From Sanguinoderma infundibulare (Eukaryota; Basidiomycota; Agaricomycetes; Polyporales; Polyporaceae), in contig JAVLRN010000012.1 of assembly GCA_032821775.1 (NCBI GenBank), positions 124,001 through 188,000 of the forward strand: a DNA stretch of 64,000 bases. The letters run 5' to 3'. The notes beneath the pieces are model-generated. The model did not search any database. It worked only from the letters and a program-made list of their open reading frames with translations, and was not told where the DNA came from. A program made the translations under genes and the position numbers. Positions within the stretch are counted from its first letter, which is position 1. Every line of letters begins with the position of its first letter. Positions 11,954 through 21,767 of the stretch are shown here, one piece after another.

Positions 11954-12583
11954 TCACACCATACCTTGTCGCATTTTGGCCTCCACCTGCGAGGGAGTTA
12001 ATACGATGCACGTGCGAAGGTATGAAGGCGACTCGAGGTAGTTGCTGAAGAACTGTGCATAGTCAGACGGTGCGGCTGGAGTAGTCGGCGTGGTGCCCGC
12101 GATCTGGCTGTGTGCGCTCAATGTGGAGCCCGGGTCCGGTGCATCAGGGCCAACCCACTGCTCAAATCTCTCACCATGCACTTCCTCCGCATGCGGTGCA
12201 TTATCCTCCTCGCGCGGTCAATTTTCCTTCCCGCGTCGTGTGCTTTGAGGCTGTTTGCCGAACTCAGGGCATGCATGATTGCTCCCTGTTTATCAGCATG
12301 GTCAGTGGCAACAAATCTTCATTACAAACAGGTGAGTGCCCAACTTACTGATGTGCCCGGGTTGATGGCATGCGCTGCATGTTTTCGTACACGCAGCGTG
12401 GCCATTCGAACCACCGTCGACTTGGTTCTGGTTTGAGTCACTTTGATCATTGAGGGGAAGAGGCACGGGGGCTTGAGGACGAGGATAGTACCTACAAATA
12501 TCGCAGTAAATCAGCCGCATGCTCGCCACAATCGCGTCCCTCAAGCTCGCCGTTGTCCATCTTAGTTCTGCCCACAACTGCAC
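11954..12583 (-). pseudogene. CCHC zinc-knuckle protein fragment, left-arm copy
   Basis: Mirror of the right-arm copy at 20920-21549. The first exon ends in TCSACHQPGHI. After a GT-AG intron of about 63 bases the frame continues RSNHACPEFGKQ, completing a C-x2-C-x4-H-x6-C knuckle of the kind that binds single-stranded nucleic acid and occurs in many transposon and retroelement proteins. An in-frame TGA follows (GKEN, stop), after which the same frame runs on through an acidic, then proline-rich stretch ending at LTPSQVEAKMRQGMV. That stop could have arisen from CGA at a CpG site; both arms share it. The fragment lies between DUF6589 and the leucine-rich gene and could be a detached C-terminus of either enzyme. 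No further domain is visible. Confidence 0.5.
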
Positions 12584-12599
12584 ATCTTACACCTCACTG

Positions 12600-13349
12600 A
12601 ACAGCCATGGCCCCGTCAACCTCTGCGCCCATGCAACACGTCGACGATCTGCAGAGACACCCTGTCCCTCGAGCTACTCACGCTGTCCAGGTTGAAGCAC
12701 CACCATCCGCTCTGCACTGTCTCGTGCGGGCTCCAATCTCTACGCCTGCTCAATCTCGTAGCATCGCTCAAGATCTTGGACGTTGCGACAATTCTCCTCT
12801 ACCTCAGCCGCCCCCTCGACAACCTCCACATCAGAATGTGCCTGCTGAGCCTCGCCGGCTGGCATCGCCAGTTCGCGATCATCGGCCCCAAGTGCGCACA
12901 CCTTTCCATAGAGGAGCTCAACAACTTGGAGGCTCCGCACGCCAGTCCTCCACAAGCTCACCAGTTTACACAAGCTTCGCCTTGGATCCGTGGAGTGTCT
13001 CCTCTGGGACGACACTACCCCTCCCACACCAGCCCCCCTCATCCCGCAGTTGAGGCAGCTCCGCCTCGAGGCCAGTGATTGCAACTTCCCAGGACAATGG
13101 GCTGTGTTATACCACCTCCTCTCTCACTTCCCCTCACTCAACACTGCGTCTTTCAATTTCGAGGCCGACGACCGCGACTTGGAGGCGCTCGCGAAAGCAT
13201 TCCAGCGACTCAAATCACTCGCTCTCGACCTCGCCACGATGACATTTGTGCCGACGCCCATCGGGCTGGCACACTTTGCCTGGCTCTGCCCTTCACTCCG
13301 GCAACTGCTGCTCAGGTGTATCCAAAGAGATCGGGAGGTGCGAGTGTGA
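12600..13349 (+). pseudogene. Leucine-rich F-box-like protein, left-arm copy, frameshifted
   Basis: The product has regular leucine-rich character, as in the C-terminal halves of fungal F-box proteins: LSLELLTLSRLKHHHPL, GLQSLRLLNLVASLKILDV, LSIEELNNLEA, then in another frame LHKLTSLHKLRLGSVECLLW, LIPQLRQLRLEASDC, DLEALAKAFQRLKSLALDL and LCPSLRQLLLRC. A one-base frame change near 12931 separates the two parts and is shared by both arms. No F-box motif is seen, so the front may be missing or in an unrecognised exon. It lies antisense to the helicase and zinc-knuckle genes. This is most simply a host F-box/LRR gene piece captured by the element. Its 3' end runs into a 20-base tandem repeat. Confidence 0.5.
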
Positions 13350-13430
13350 GCAACTGCACACGAGTGTGAACAACTGCACGCGAGTGTAAACAATTGCATG
13401 CGAGTGTGAACAACTGCATGCGAGTATGAA
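13341..13430 (+). repeat. 20-base tandem repeat, left arm
   Basis: Four full units like CGAGTGTGAACAACTGCACG plus a partial one, diverged by single bases. Mirrored at 20073-20162. Confidence 0.8.
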
Positions 13431-13587
13431 CGGCTGGGAGGGATGACACAGATATGGGCACAAAGTCCACAGGCGTGAGGAGCGTCGAGTTGGGCGGCAG
13501 TCGAATGGAACCCAGAGACACATGCGCGGCAAGCTCGGGCATTGGAGAGTCACTCTCCTGCTCTGGACCAGCGACCCTAGAAATGTC

Positions 13588-14355
13588 GAGGTTTACTTCA
13601 CCACCCAGAGCGGGTCCGGGACCGGTGCTGAGGCCTAGCGACAGAAAGCCGCCGTCCGAGAGCGGACTTGGATTGGGTGCAGAGATAGGCAACGGGTTCA
13701 TGCGCTGGAGAGGAGGTACGTTGAGGTTTACCTCACAAGCACCCACGACAGCCCCCACACAACCGAGGATGGCCCGTACTCCGATGTCATCAACTCACCC
13801 AAGAGCACCAGTAACCCCGCGTTCGACTCGCTACTCGCCCTGGACTCCTCCATATCTCACGTCAATGGCCACAGCCCATCCAGCTGTCCTGCCGAGACAC
13901 CCACTCCTATTGTCCACAGTGTCTCAGCTGCAGCATCGACCCTGTCCGTGCAGACATGGTCCGAGGCCCGCGGCATGACCCCATGGGCCCAGCTGCAGAA
14001 TTACAACGTCAGGTGGGCACATTCCTCCAACGTCGTCGTCCAGATGGATGTCCATTGCGAAACTAGCGATGTCCTTCTCAACGAGCTCAAGCTCTGTGCA
14101 AGTGAGTCCCTGAGCAGGTCCGGGACCGGTGCTGGGGCCCAGCGATGGAAAGCCGCTGCCCGAGAGCGGACTTGGGTTGGGTGCAGAGATAGGCAACAGG
14201 TTCATGGAGTGGAGAGGAGGTATGTCGAGGTTTACCTCATCACTCAGAGTGGGTCCGGGACTGATGCTGGGGCCCAGTGACGGAAAACCAGGCCCGAGAG
14301 CGGACTTGGGTTGGGTGCAGAGATAGACAATGGGTTCATGGAAAGGGGAGGAGGT
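13588..14355 (+). repeat. Three diverged 135-base units, left arm
   Basis: Units at about 13588-13722, 14094-14227 and 14228-14355 share a GGTCCGGGAC core, a GAGAGCGGACTTGG block and a GGTTCATGG end. Units two and three are in tandem (period 135); unit one stands apart. Read in the helicase direction they give a repeated MNPLPISAPNPSPLS peptide. Mirrored in the right arm. Confidence 0.75.
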
Positions 14356-16453
14356 ACGTACTGCTTGACCATTTCGAGAACCTCCTCGCCAAGCTCCTGT
14401 GTAAGGTCCCATTTTGTCTCGCGATAAAGCAAATCGAGCGTGGTGAGCTTGTTCACGTGTGCACAGTCTGCGATCTGCCTCAAGATGCCGTCCGCCATGA
14501 TAAGGCCAGGCCCGTGATTGTTGAGGACTGCGAGCCCGAATTCCTCCTTCATCTTCATTCGACGGAATTGATTCAATGTGTTGCGGAAGTTGCGGTCATT
14601 CGAGATCATGTCGTACTTGTTTGGGACCTGCGCGGAAGCGTGCGGAGCGGAAGGTTGTGGCGGAGGGGGTGGGGGAAGGAGCTTGAATGTTGGGTGAGCC
14701 GGTGAGCACAGAGAGCAGCAGACGGGAGAAGGAGAGATGTGACAGCGAGCGCACCCGCCATTTGTGCCTGGGAGGCACTGTTCTTCATCGTGCACTGTGA
14801 TTATGTAAAAAGTAAGGTTCCGAGAGAGAGAGAGAGAGCAATGGAACTTCTTACAGCATCTGTCATTCTCGTAGAACGCTGTGATAGGCACCCGATAGCA
14901 CTTGAATGATCGGAAAGCCGCATTGATGAGGTTGTCCAGCTCAGGACTGAGACCTTCTGCCCCGGTCTTCTTCCCACCCGACGGACTAGCTGTCTGCACC
15001 AACAACTTGAACTGGACCCGGAGTTCCTCGTATTTCGACATTGGCATGGACGGAACAGCTCGAGATGGTTGCGCTTGATCCACGCGCGAGCCAATGCGCC
15101 GCCGGCCAACCAGGACTGTCGTACTCGCGCTATCCACGCGTTTGTGCTTGCCCTGCTCCCTCTCGATCGCCTTTCTCTCGGCAGCATCCTTCCGTTTCTT
15201 CACTCGCTCCTGTGCAGCCGCCTTCTCATCATCAAAAAATTTTCCATCCACAATCAGAATGGCAAGACCCTGGGTCCCTGGTCCACGTGCCACACACCCA
15301 AAGCGCTGCCAAAGTGTGTCAATGTCGCAGGCTGTCCGCCACTGGACAATAACCTCGATGCAAGGCATGTCAATCCCCTATTTAAAATATGTCAGATCCC
15401 CGCGTGCAATCCACAGTTCCGTAGTTTACCATTCCAAATGAGTCAGTGCAATACAGTCCTAACAGTTCTCCACGCACGAACTCCTCGGTTGCTCGCTTGC
15501 AGAGTGCAGCAGTTGTGTCCGAATTGATCCACATGATCCGCTTGCGATGCTCTTGAGGTAATTGTGACTGCATGCGCTCAGCGGCTTTGACTGAGTCCTC
15601 GATGCTGTCAAAAAACACAACAAACTTGCAGAGGGGTGCACCTGGCTGCCAGTCATCTGATATGAGGAAGTCGAGATCTTTGAAGCTTGAAATTGCATAT
15701 TGCATCTTGTGGACAGTGAGAAACACGTTTGGGCGATCATTGGAGCGCCTGAACGTGATTGTCTTCTCCGCCGGTACCTGTAATGTATTGAGCACACCGC
15801 GAAGCACGGGATTTGAAAGTGTCGCTGATGATAGAAGAAACTGTGCCAAGATGAGATTCCTCAAGCGTCCGGCCTGCGCGTAGTCGTCCCGGAAGCCTGC
15901 CCAAGCCTTGATGCAGTAAGCCTCATCCCAGATGACGGAGATGAGGCGTGAAGTGAATGCCGGCTTCCGCCATAACTTCTGAAAAGCCCCGCCAACTTGG
16001 AATGCAATTTCGGGGTTCACGACAATAACCTGGTACTTGAAGAGCTCAATATCCTAACATAATGATATGTCAGTGCCTGCATTTGTCGTGCCAAGTAAGG
16101 TTTGACAGCACCTCGATGTTCTTTGATGTTGCTGTCTTTCCGCAGAGCACGATCCCATGGATACCAAGTTGCGTGAGTTCAGAAGCATTCTGGCATCCGA
16201 GTAGGTTCAAGGGGGTGATTATGATCTGGATGCCCTCCGGACGGAACAACAGAGGCATCCAAAAGGTCAGTGTCTTTCCCGAGCCCGTCCCTGAGATGCA
16301 GACAATATCCTTGTCTCCCCACAGCTGAGCTTGAGCAACCCGGCACTGCCAAAGGCAAGGACGACGGCCCAGGACCTGGAGGGTTTTGTCCCGGATCTCA
16401 TCCAAAGACAGGACACTGTCCTGCCTTTGCGATGGTGCCGCCGTTGAGGCCAT
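14244..16453 (-). CDS. RecQ-like superfamily 2 helicase, left-arm copy
   Basis: Mirror image of the right-arm gene (17050-19259), which is described in full there. Start at 16453 (MASTAAPSQRQ). The copies differ at a few bases, for example LLGC here against LLGR on the right (TGC against CGC, a CpG transition) just after motif Ia. The same intron sites and the same altered motif II (DEAY) and motif VI (FGCVAR) occur in both. The gene points from the palindrome centre outward, divergent from its twin, with the two start codons about 600 bases apart. Any promoter must therefore lie in the shared central palindrome. Confidence 0.75.
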
Positions 16454-16537
16454 GGACCAGTAGAGCTTGCAGATAACAAATACAATATCATTACATGGCG
16501 ACTATACGATGAGGGCTCAGCTAGGCAGCTGGTGAAC

Positions 16538-16702
16538 GATCTAGCCGGACAAGCAAGATGGTAAGCGACAGGACGATATTTCGAAGCTACTCAGCGCCAT
16601 GAATTTCAAGACGACCAAATGGGGAGGGTTCTCAGTGCCTACTCGCCGCGCTCCAGCTGTTTGTATATGTTTGATGCCAGCCGCCCTCTGAAGTTGAGGG
16701 GC
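16538..16702 (-). repeat. 165-base terminal-type repeat, inner left copy
   Basis: Inverted relative to 8544-8708 and mirrored by 16801-16965, from which it differs at one seen base (CTCAG against CTTAG). Confidence 0.85.
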
Positions 16703-16800
16703 CGATATCCTGGAGCGGGGTCGAGGTAGAATAAGAGAGGCGGGACGCAGCCTTGATCATGTAAACGCTGGGAGATGTTGATCACGTGTAGATTGCAGTT
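16703..16800 (+). repeat. 98-base non-palindromic centre of the giant inverted repeat
   Basis: The only part of 8409-25094 lacking mirror symmetry. It is the same sequence as the two subterminal spacers and lies in the left-arm orientation (CGATATCC through GCAGTT). With the flanking 165-base repeats it forms a foldback of about 430 bases. Confidence 0.9.
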
Positions 16801-16965
16801 GCCCCTCAACTTCAGAGGGCGGCTGGCATCAAACATATACAAACAGCTGGAGCGCGGCGAGTAGGCACTGAGAACCCTCCCCATTTGGTCGTCTTGAAAT
16901 TCATGGCGCTAAGTAGCTTCGAAATATCGTCCTGTCGCTTACCATCTTGCTTGTCCGGCTAGATC
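16801..16965 (+). repeat. 165-base terminal-type repeat, inner right copy
   Basis: Starts GCCCCTCAACTTCAGAGG and ends GGCTAGATC. Compared with the outer copies it has CAGCTGG for CAGCCGG, GGCACTG for GGCGCTG, TCTTGAA for TCTCGAA and TTCATGG for TTCACGG, all CpG transitions. Confidence 0.85.
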
Positions 16966-17049
16966 GTTCACCAGCTGCCTAGCTGAGCCCTCATCGTATA
17001 GTCGCCATGTAATGATATTGTATTTGTTATCTGCAAGCTCTACTGGTCC

Positions 17050-19259
17050 ATGGCCTCAACGGCGGCACCATCGCAAAGGCAGGACAGTGTCCTGTCTTTG
17101 GATGAGATCCGGGACAAAACCCTCCAGGTCCTGGGCCGTCGTCCTTGCCTTTGGCAGTGCCGGGTTGCTCAAGCTCAGCTGTGGGGAGACAAGGATATTG
17201 TCTGCATCTCAGGGACGGGCTCGGGAAAGACACTGACCTTTTGGATGCCTCTGTTGTTCCGTCCGGAGGGCATCCAGATCATAATCACCCCCTTGAACCT
17301 ACTCGGACGCCAGAATGCTTCTGAACTCACGCAACTTGGTATCCATGGGATCGTGCTCTGCGGAAAGACAGCAACATCAAAGAACATCGAGGTGCTGTCA
17401 AACCTTACTTGGCACGACAAATGCAGGCACTGACATATCATTATGTTAGGATATTGAGCTCTTCAAGTACCAGGTTATTGTCGTGAACCCCGAAATTGCA
17501 TTCCAAGTTGGCGGGGCTTTTCAGAAGTTATGGCGGAAGCCGGCATTCACTTCACGCCTCATCTCCGTCATCTGGGATGAGGCTTACTGCATCAAGGCTT
17601 GGGCAGGCTTCCGGGACGACTACGCGCAGGCCGGACGCTTGAGGAATCTCATCTTGGCACAGTTTCTTCTATCATCAGCGACACTTTCAAATCCCGTGCT
17701 TCGCGGTGTGCTCAATACATTACAGGTACCGGCGGAGAAGACAATCACGTTCAGGCGCTCCAATGATCGCCCAAACGTGTTTCTCACTGTCCACAAGATG
17801 CAATATGCAATTTCAAGCTTCAAAGATCTCGACTTCCTCATATCAGATGACTGGCAGCCAGGTGCACCCCTCTGCAAGTTTGTTGTGTTTTTTGACAGCA
17901 TCGAGGACTCAGTCAAAGCCGCTGAGCGCATGCAGTCACAATTACCTCAAGAGCATCGCAAGCGGATCATGTGGATCAATTCGGACACAACTGCTGCACT
18001 CTGCAAGCGAGCAACCGAGGAGTTCGTGCGTGGAGAACTGTTAGGACTGTATTGCACTGACTCATTTGGAATGGTAAACTACGGAACTGTGGATTGCACG
18101 CGGGGATCTGACATATTTTAAATAGGGGATTGACATGCCTTGCATCGAGGTTATTGTCCAGTGGCGGACAGCCTGCGACATTGACACACTTTGGCAGCGC
18201 TTTGGGTGTGTGGCACGTGGACCAGGGACCCAGGGTCTTGCCATTCTGATTGTGGATGGAAAATTTTTTGATGATGAGAAGGCGGCTGCACAGGAGCGAG
18301 TGAAGAAACGGAAGGATGCTGCCGAGAGAAAGGCGATCGAGAGGGAGCAGGGCAAGCACAAACGCGTGGATAGCGCGAGTACGACAGTCCTGGTTGGCCG
18401 GCGGCGCATTGGCTCGCGCGTGGATCAAGCGCAACCATCTCGAGCTGTTCCGTCCATGCCAATGTCGAAATACGAGGAACTCCGGGTCCAGTTCAAGTTG
18501 TTGGTGCAGACAGCTAGTCCGTCGGGTGGGAAGAAGACCGGGGCAGAAGGTCTCAGTCCTGAGCTGGACAACCTCATCAATGCGGCTTTCCGATCATTCA
18601 AGTGCTATCGGGTGCCTATCACAGCGTTCTACGAGAATGACAGATGCTGTAAGAAGTTCCATTGCTCTCTCTCTCTCTCTCGGAACCTTACTTTTTACAT
18701 AATCACAGTGCACGATGAAGAACAGTGCCTCCCAGGCACAAATGGCGGGTGCGCTCGCTGTCACATCTCTCCTTCTCCCGTCTGCTGCTCTCTGTGCTCA
18801 CCGGCTCACCCAACATTCAAGCTCCTTCCCCCACCCCCTCCGCCACAACCTTCCGCTCCGCACGCTTCCGCGCAGGTCCCAAACAAGTACGACATGATCT
18901 CGAATGACCGCAACTTCCGCAACACATTGAATCAATTCCGTCGAATGAAGATGAAGGAGGAATTCGGGCTCGCAGTCCTCAACAATCACGGGCCTGGCCT
19001 TATCATGGCGGACGGCATCTTGAGGCAGATCGCAGACTGTGCACACGTGAACAAGCTCACCACGCTCGATTTGCTTTATCGCGAGACAAAATGGGACCTT
19101 ACACAGGAGCTTGGCGAGGAGGTTCTCGAAATGGTCAAGCAGTACGTACCTCCTCCCCTTTCCATGAACCCGTTGTCTATCTCTGCACCCAACCCAAGTC
19201 CGCTCTCGGGCCTGGTTTTCCGTCACTGGGCCCCAGCATCAGTCCCGGACCCACTCTGA
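17050..19259 (+). CDS. RecQ-like superfamily 2 helicase, right-arm copy
   Basis: The start at 17050 reads MASTAAPSQRQ. Motifs in order: GTGSGKTLTF (Walker A), IIITPLNLLG (Ia), WDEAYCIKAW (motif II, where RecQ proteins normally have DEAH), LSSATLSNPV (III), FFDSIEDSVKAAERM (IV), TDSFGMGIDMPCIEV (V) and TLWQRFGCVARGPG (VI, normally QRxGRxxR). A lysine/arginine-rich segment and a cysteine-rich stretch (EEQCLPGTNGGCARCH) follow. Introns fall at about 17395-17452, 18075-18126 and 18651-18710; the last holds a (TC)n tract. RecQ helicases unwind DNA 3' to 5' using ATP. The Cys in motif VI replaces the arginine finger position by what looks like a CGT to TGT change, so activity is doubtful. Past EMVKQ (about 19141) the frame enters 135-base repeats and breaks, so the true C-terminus is uncertain. 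Confidence 0.8.
18663..18681 (+). repeat. (TC)n tract in a helicase intron
   Basis: About nine TC dinucleotides in the intron polypyrimidine region, mirrored as (GA)n in the left arm. Confidence 0.8.
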
Positions 19260-19915
19260 GTGATGAGGTAAACCTCGACATACCTCCTCTCCACTCCATG
19301 AACCTGTTGCCTATCTCTGCACCCAACCCAAGTCCGCTCTCGGGCAGCGGCTTTCCATCGCTGGGCCCCAGCACCGGTCCCGGACCTGCTCAGGGACTCA
19401 CTTGCACAGAGCTTGAGCTCGTTGAGAAGGACATCGCTAGTTTCGCAATGGACATCCATCTGGACGACGACGTTGGAGGAATGTGCCCACCTGACGTTGT
19501 AATTCTGCAGCTGGGCCCATGGGGTCATGCCGCGGGCCTCGGACCATGTCTGCACGGACAGGGTCGATGCTGCAGCTGAGACACTGTGGACAATAGGAGT
19601 GGGTGTCTCGGCAGGACAGCTGGATGGGCTGTGGCCATTGACGTGAGATATGGAGGAGTCCAGGGCGAGTAGCGAGTCGAACGCGGGGTTACTGGTGCTC
19701 TTGGGTGAGTTGATGACATCGGAGTACGGGCCATCCTCGGTTGTGTGGGGGCTGTCGTGGGTGCTTGTGAGGTAAACCTCAACGTACCTCCTCTCCAGCG
19801 CATGAACCCGTTGCCTATCTCTGCACCCAATCCAAGTCCGCTCTCGGACGGCGGCTTTCTGTCGCTAGGCCTCAGCACCGGTCCCGGACCCGCTCTGGGT
19901 GGTGAAGTAAACCTC
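19148..19915 (-). repeat. Three diverged 135-base units, right arm
   Basis: Mirror of 13588-14355. The unit nearest the helicase begins at a canonical splice donor (GTACGT after EMVKQ). It has a one-base deletion relative to unit two, which ends the helicase open frame. Confidence 0.7.
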
Positions 19916-20072
19916 GACATTTCTAGGGTCGCTGGTCCAGAGCAGGAGAGTGACTCTCCAATGCCCGAGCTTGCCGCACATGTGTCTCTGGGTTCCATTC
20001 GACTGCCGCCCAACTCGACGCTCCTCACGCCTGTGGACTTTGTGCCCATATCTGTGTCATCCCTCCCAGCCG

Positions 20073-20162
20073 TTCATACTCGCATGCAGTTGTTCACACT
20101 CGCATGCAATTGTTTACACTCGCGTGCAGTTGTTCACACTCGTGTGCAGTTGCTCACACTCG
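20073..20162 (-). repeat. 20-base tandem repeat, right arm
   Basis: Mirror of 13341-13430; CGCATGCAGTTGTTCACACT-like units. Confidence 0.8.
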
Positions 20163-20903
20163 CACCTCCCGATCTCTTTGGATACACCTGAGCAGCAGTT
20201 GCCGGAGTGAAGGGCAGAGCCAGGCAAAGTGCGCCAGCCCGATGGGCGTCGGCACAAATGTCATCGTGGCGAGGTCGAGAGCGAGTGATTTGAGTCGCTG
20301 GAATGCTTTCGCGAGCGCCTCCAAGTCGCGGTCGTCGGCCTCGAAATTGAAAGACGCAGTGTTGAGTGAGGGGAAGTGAGAGAGGAGGTGGTATAACACA
20401 GCCCATTGTCCTGGGAAGTTGCAATCACTGGCCTCGAGGCGGAGCTGCCTCAACTGCGGGATGAGGGGGGCTGGTGTGGGAGGGGTAGTGTCGTCCCAGA
20501 GGAGACACTCCACGGATCCAAGGCGAAGCTTGTGTAAACTGGTGAGCTTGTGGAGGACTGGCGTGCGGAGCCTCCAAGTTGTTGAGCTCCTCTATGGAAA
20601 GGTGTGCGCACTTGGGGCCGATGATCGCGAATTGGCGATGCCAGCCGGCGAGGCTCAGCAGGCACATTCTGATGTGGAGGTTGTCGAGGGGGCGGCTGAG
20701 GTAGAGGAGAATTGTCGCAACGTCCAAGATCTTGAGCGATGCTACGAGATTGAGCAGGCGTAGAGATTGGAGCCCGCACGAGACAGTGCAGAGCGGATGG
20801 TGGTGCTTCAACCTGGACAGCGTGAGTAGCTCGAGGGACAGGGTGTCTCTGCAGATCGTCGACGTGTTGCATGGGCGCAGAGGTTGACGGGGCCATGGCT
20901 GTT
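20154..20903 (-). pseudogene. Leucine-rich F-box-like protein, right-arm copy, frameshifted
   Basis: Inverted duplicate of the left-arm gene (12600-13349), with the same frame break and leucine-rich segments. Differences include one Val to Ile change (GTT against ATT) in the alternative frame and a GCAC/GCGC CpG difference near the C-terminal repeats. It is antisense to and downstream of the helicase gene, with only about 15 bases before the zinc-knuckle open frame starts on the other strand. Confidence 0.5.
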
Positions 20904-20919
20904 CAGTGAGGTGTAAGAT

Positions 20920-21549
20920 GTGCAGTTGTGGGCAGAACTAAGATGGACAACGGTGAGCTTGAGGGACGCGATTGTGGCGAGCATGCGGCTGATTTACTGC
21001 GATATTTGTAGGTACTATCCTCGTCCTCAAGCCCCCGTGCCTCTTCCCCTCAATGATCAAAGTGACTCAAACCAGAACCAAGTCGACGGTGGTTCGAATG
21101 GCCACGCTGCGTGTACGAAAACATGCAGCGCATGCCATCAACCCGGGCACATCAGTAAGTTGGGCACTCACCTGTTTGTAATGAAGATTTGTTGCCACTG
21201 ACCATGCTGATAAACAGGGAGCAATCATGCATGCCCTGAGTTCGGCAAACAGCCTCAAAGCACACGACGCGGGAAGGAAAATTGACCGCGTGAGGAGGAT
21301 AATGCACCGCATGCGGAGGAAGTGCATGGTGAGAGATTTGAGCAGTGGGTTGGCCCTGATGCACCGGACCCGGGCTCCACATTGAGCGCACACAGCCAGA
21401 TCGCGGGCACCACGCCGACTACTCCAGCCGCACCGTCTGACTATGCACAGTTCTTCAGCAACTACCTCGAGTCGCCTTCATACCTTCGCACGTGCATCGT
21501 ATTAACTCCCTCGCAGGTGGAGGCCAAAATGCGACAAGGTATGGTGTGA
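20920..21549 (+). pseudogene. CCHC zinc-knuckle protein fragment, right-arm copy
   Basis: The open frame from 20920 reads through YYPRPQAPVPLPL to TCSACHQPGHI. It splices over about 21156-21218 to RSNHACPEFGKQ, making one CCHC knuckle, then meets TGA after GKEN and stays open in the same frame to 21549 (KMRQGMV). CCHC knuckles bind nucleic acid. The position downstream of the helicase on the same strand allows the idea that this was once the helicase C-terminal exon, later separated by the 135-base repeats and the leucine-rich insert; that is inference. The left copy has Ala where this one has Val in WTTVSL (a CpG site). Confidence 0.5.
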
Positions 21550-21767
21550 TTCAGCTATCCTAACATGCCCTCAACGCTCAAATCCTCTTCTGTCAGCTCA
21601 ACAGTGTCCTCCTCCACCTCCACAGTAATTCCCTGTTCGTCCTCTCCCCCCTCTGCTCCTGGTGTCCATTTTGACCACTCCTTTGCTAGAATACCGACCC
21701 CATCATTTAATGCATCAGCTATCACATACCCTGTCCCTTTTCGTCCACCGGTATGCTCGTAAGGTCA

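Larger units (their letters stand above)
8409..16702 (+). repeat. Left arm of the giant inverted repeat
   Basis: 8,294 bases mirrored by 16801-25094. Gene order from outside in: DUF6589 (plus), zinc knuckle (minus), leucine-rich F-box-like (plus), helicase (minus). Confidence 0.9.

Noticed and set aside
13312..13758. 148-codon frame with HTRMQLFTLAC-type repeats
   Set aside because: The peptide repeat is just the translation of a 20-base tandem DNA repeat and of a 135-base unit; no independent evidence of a gene.
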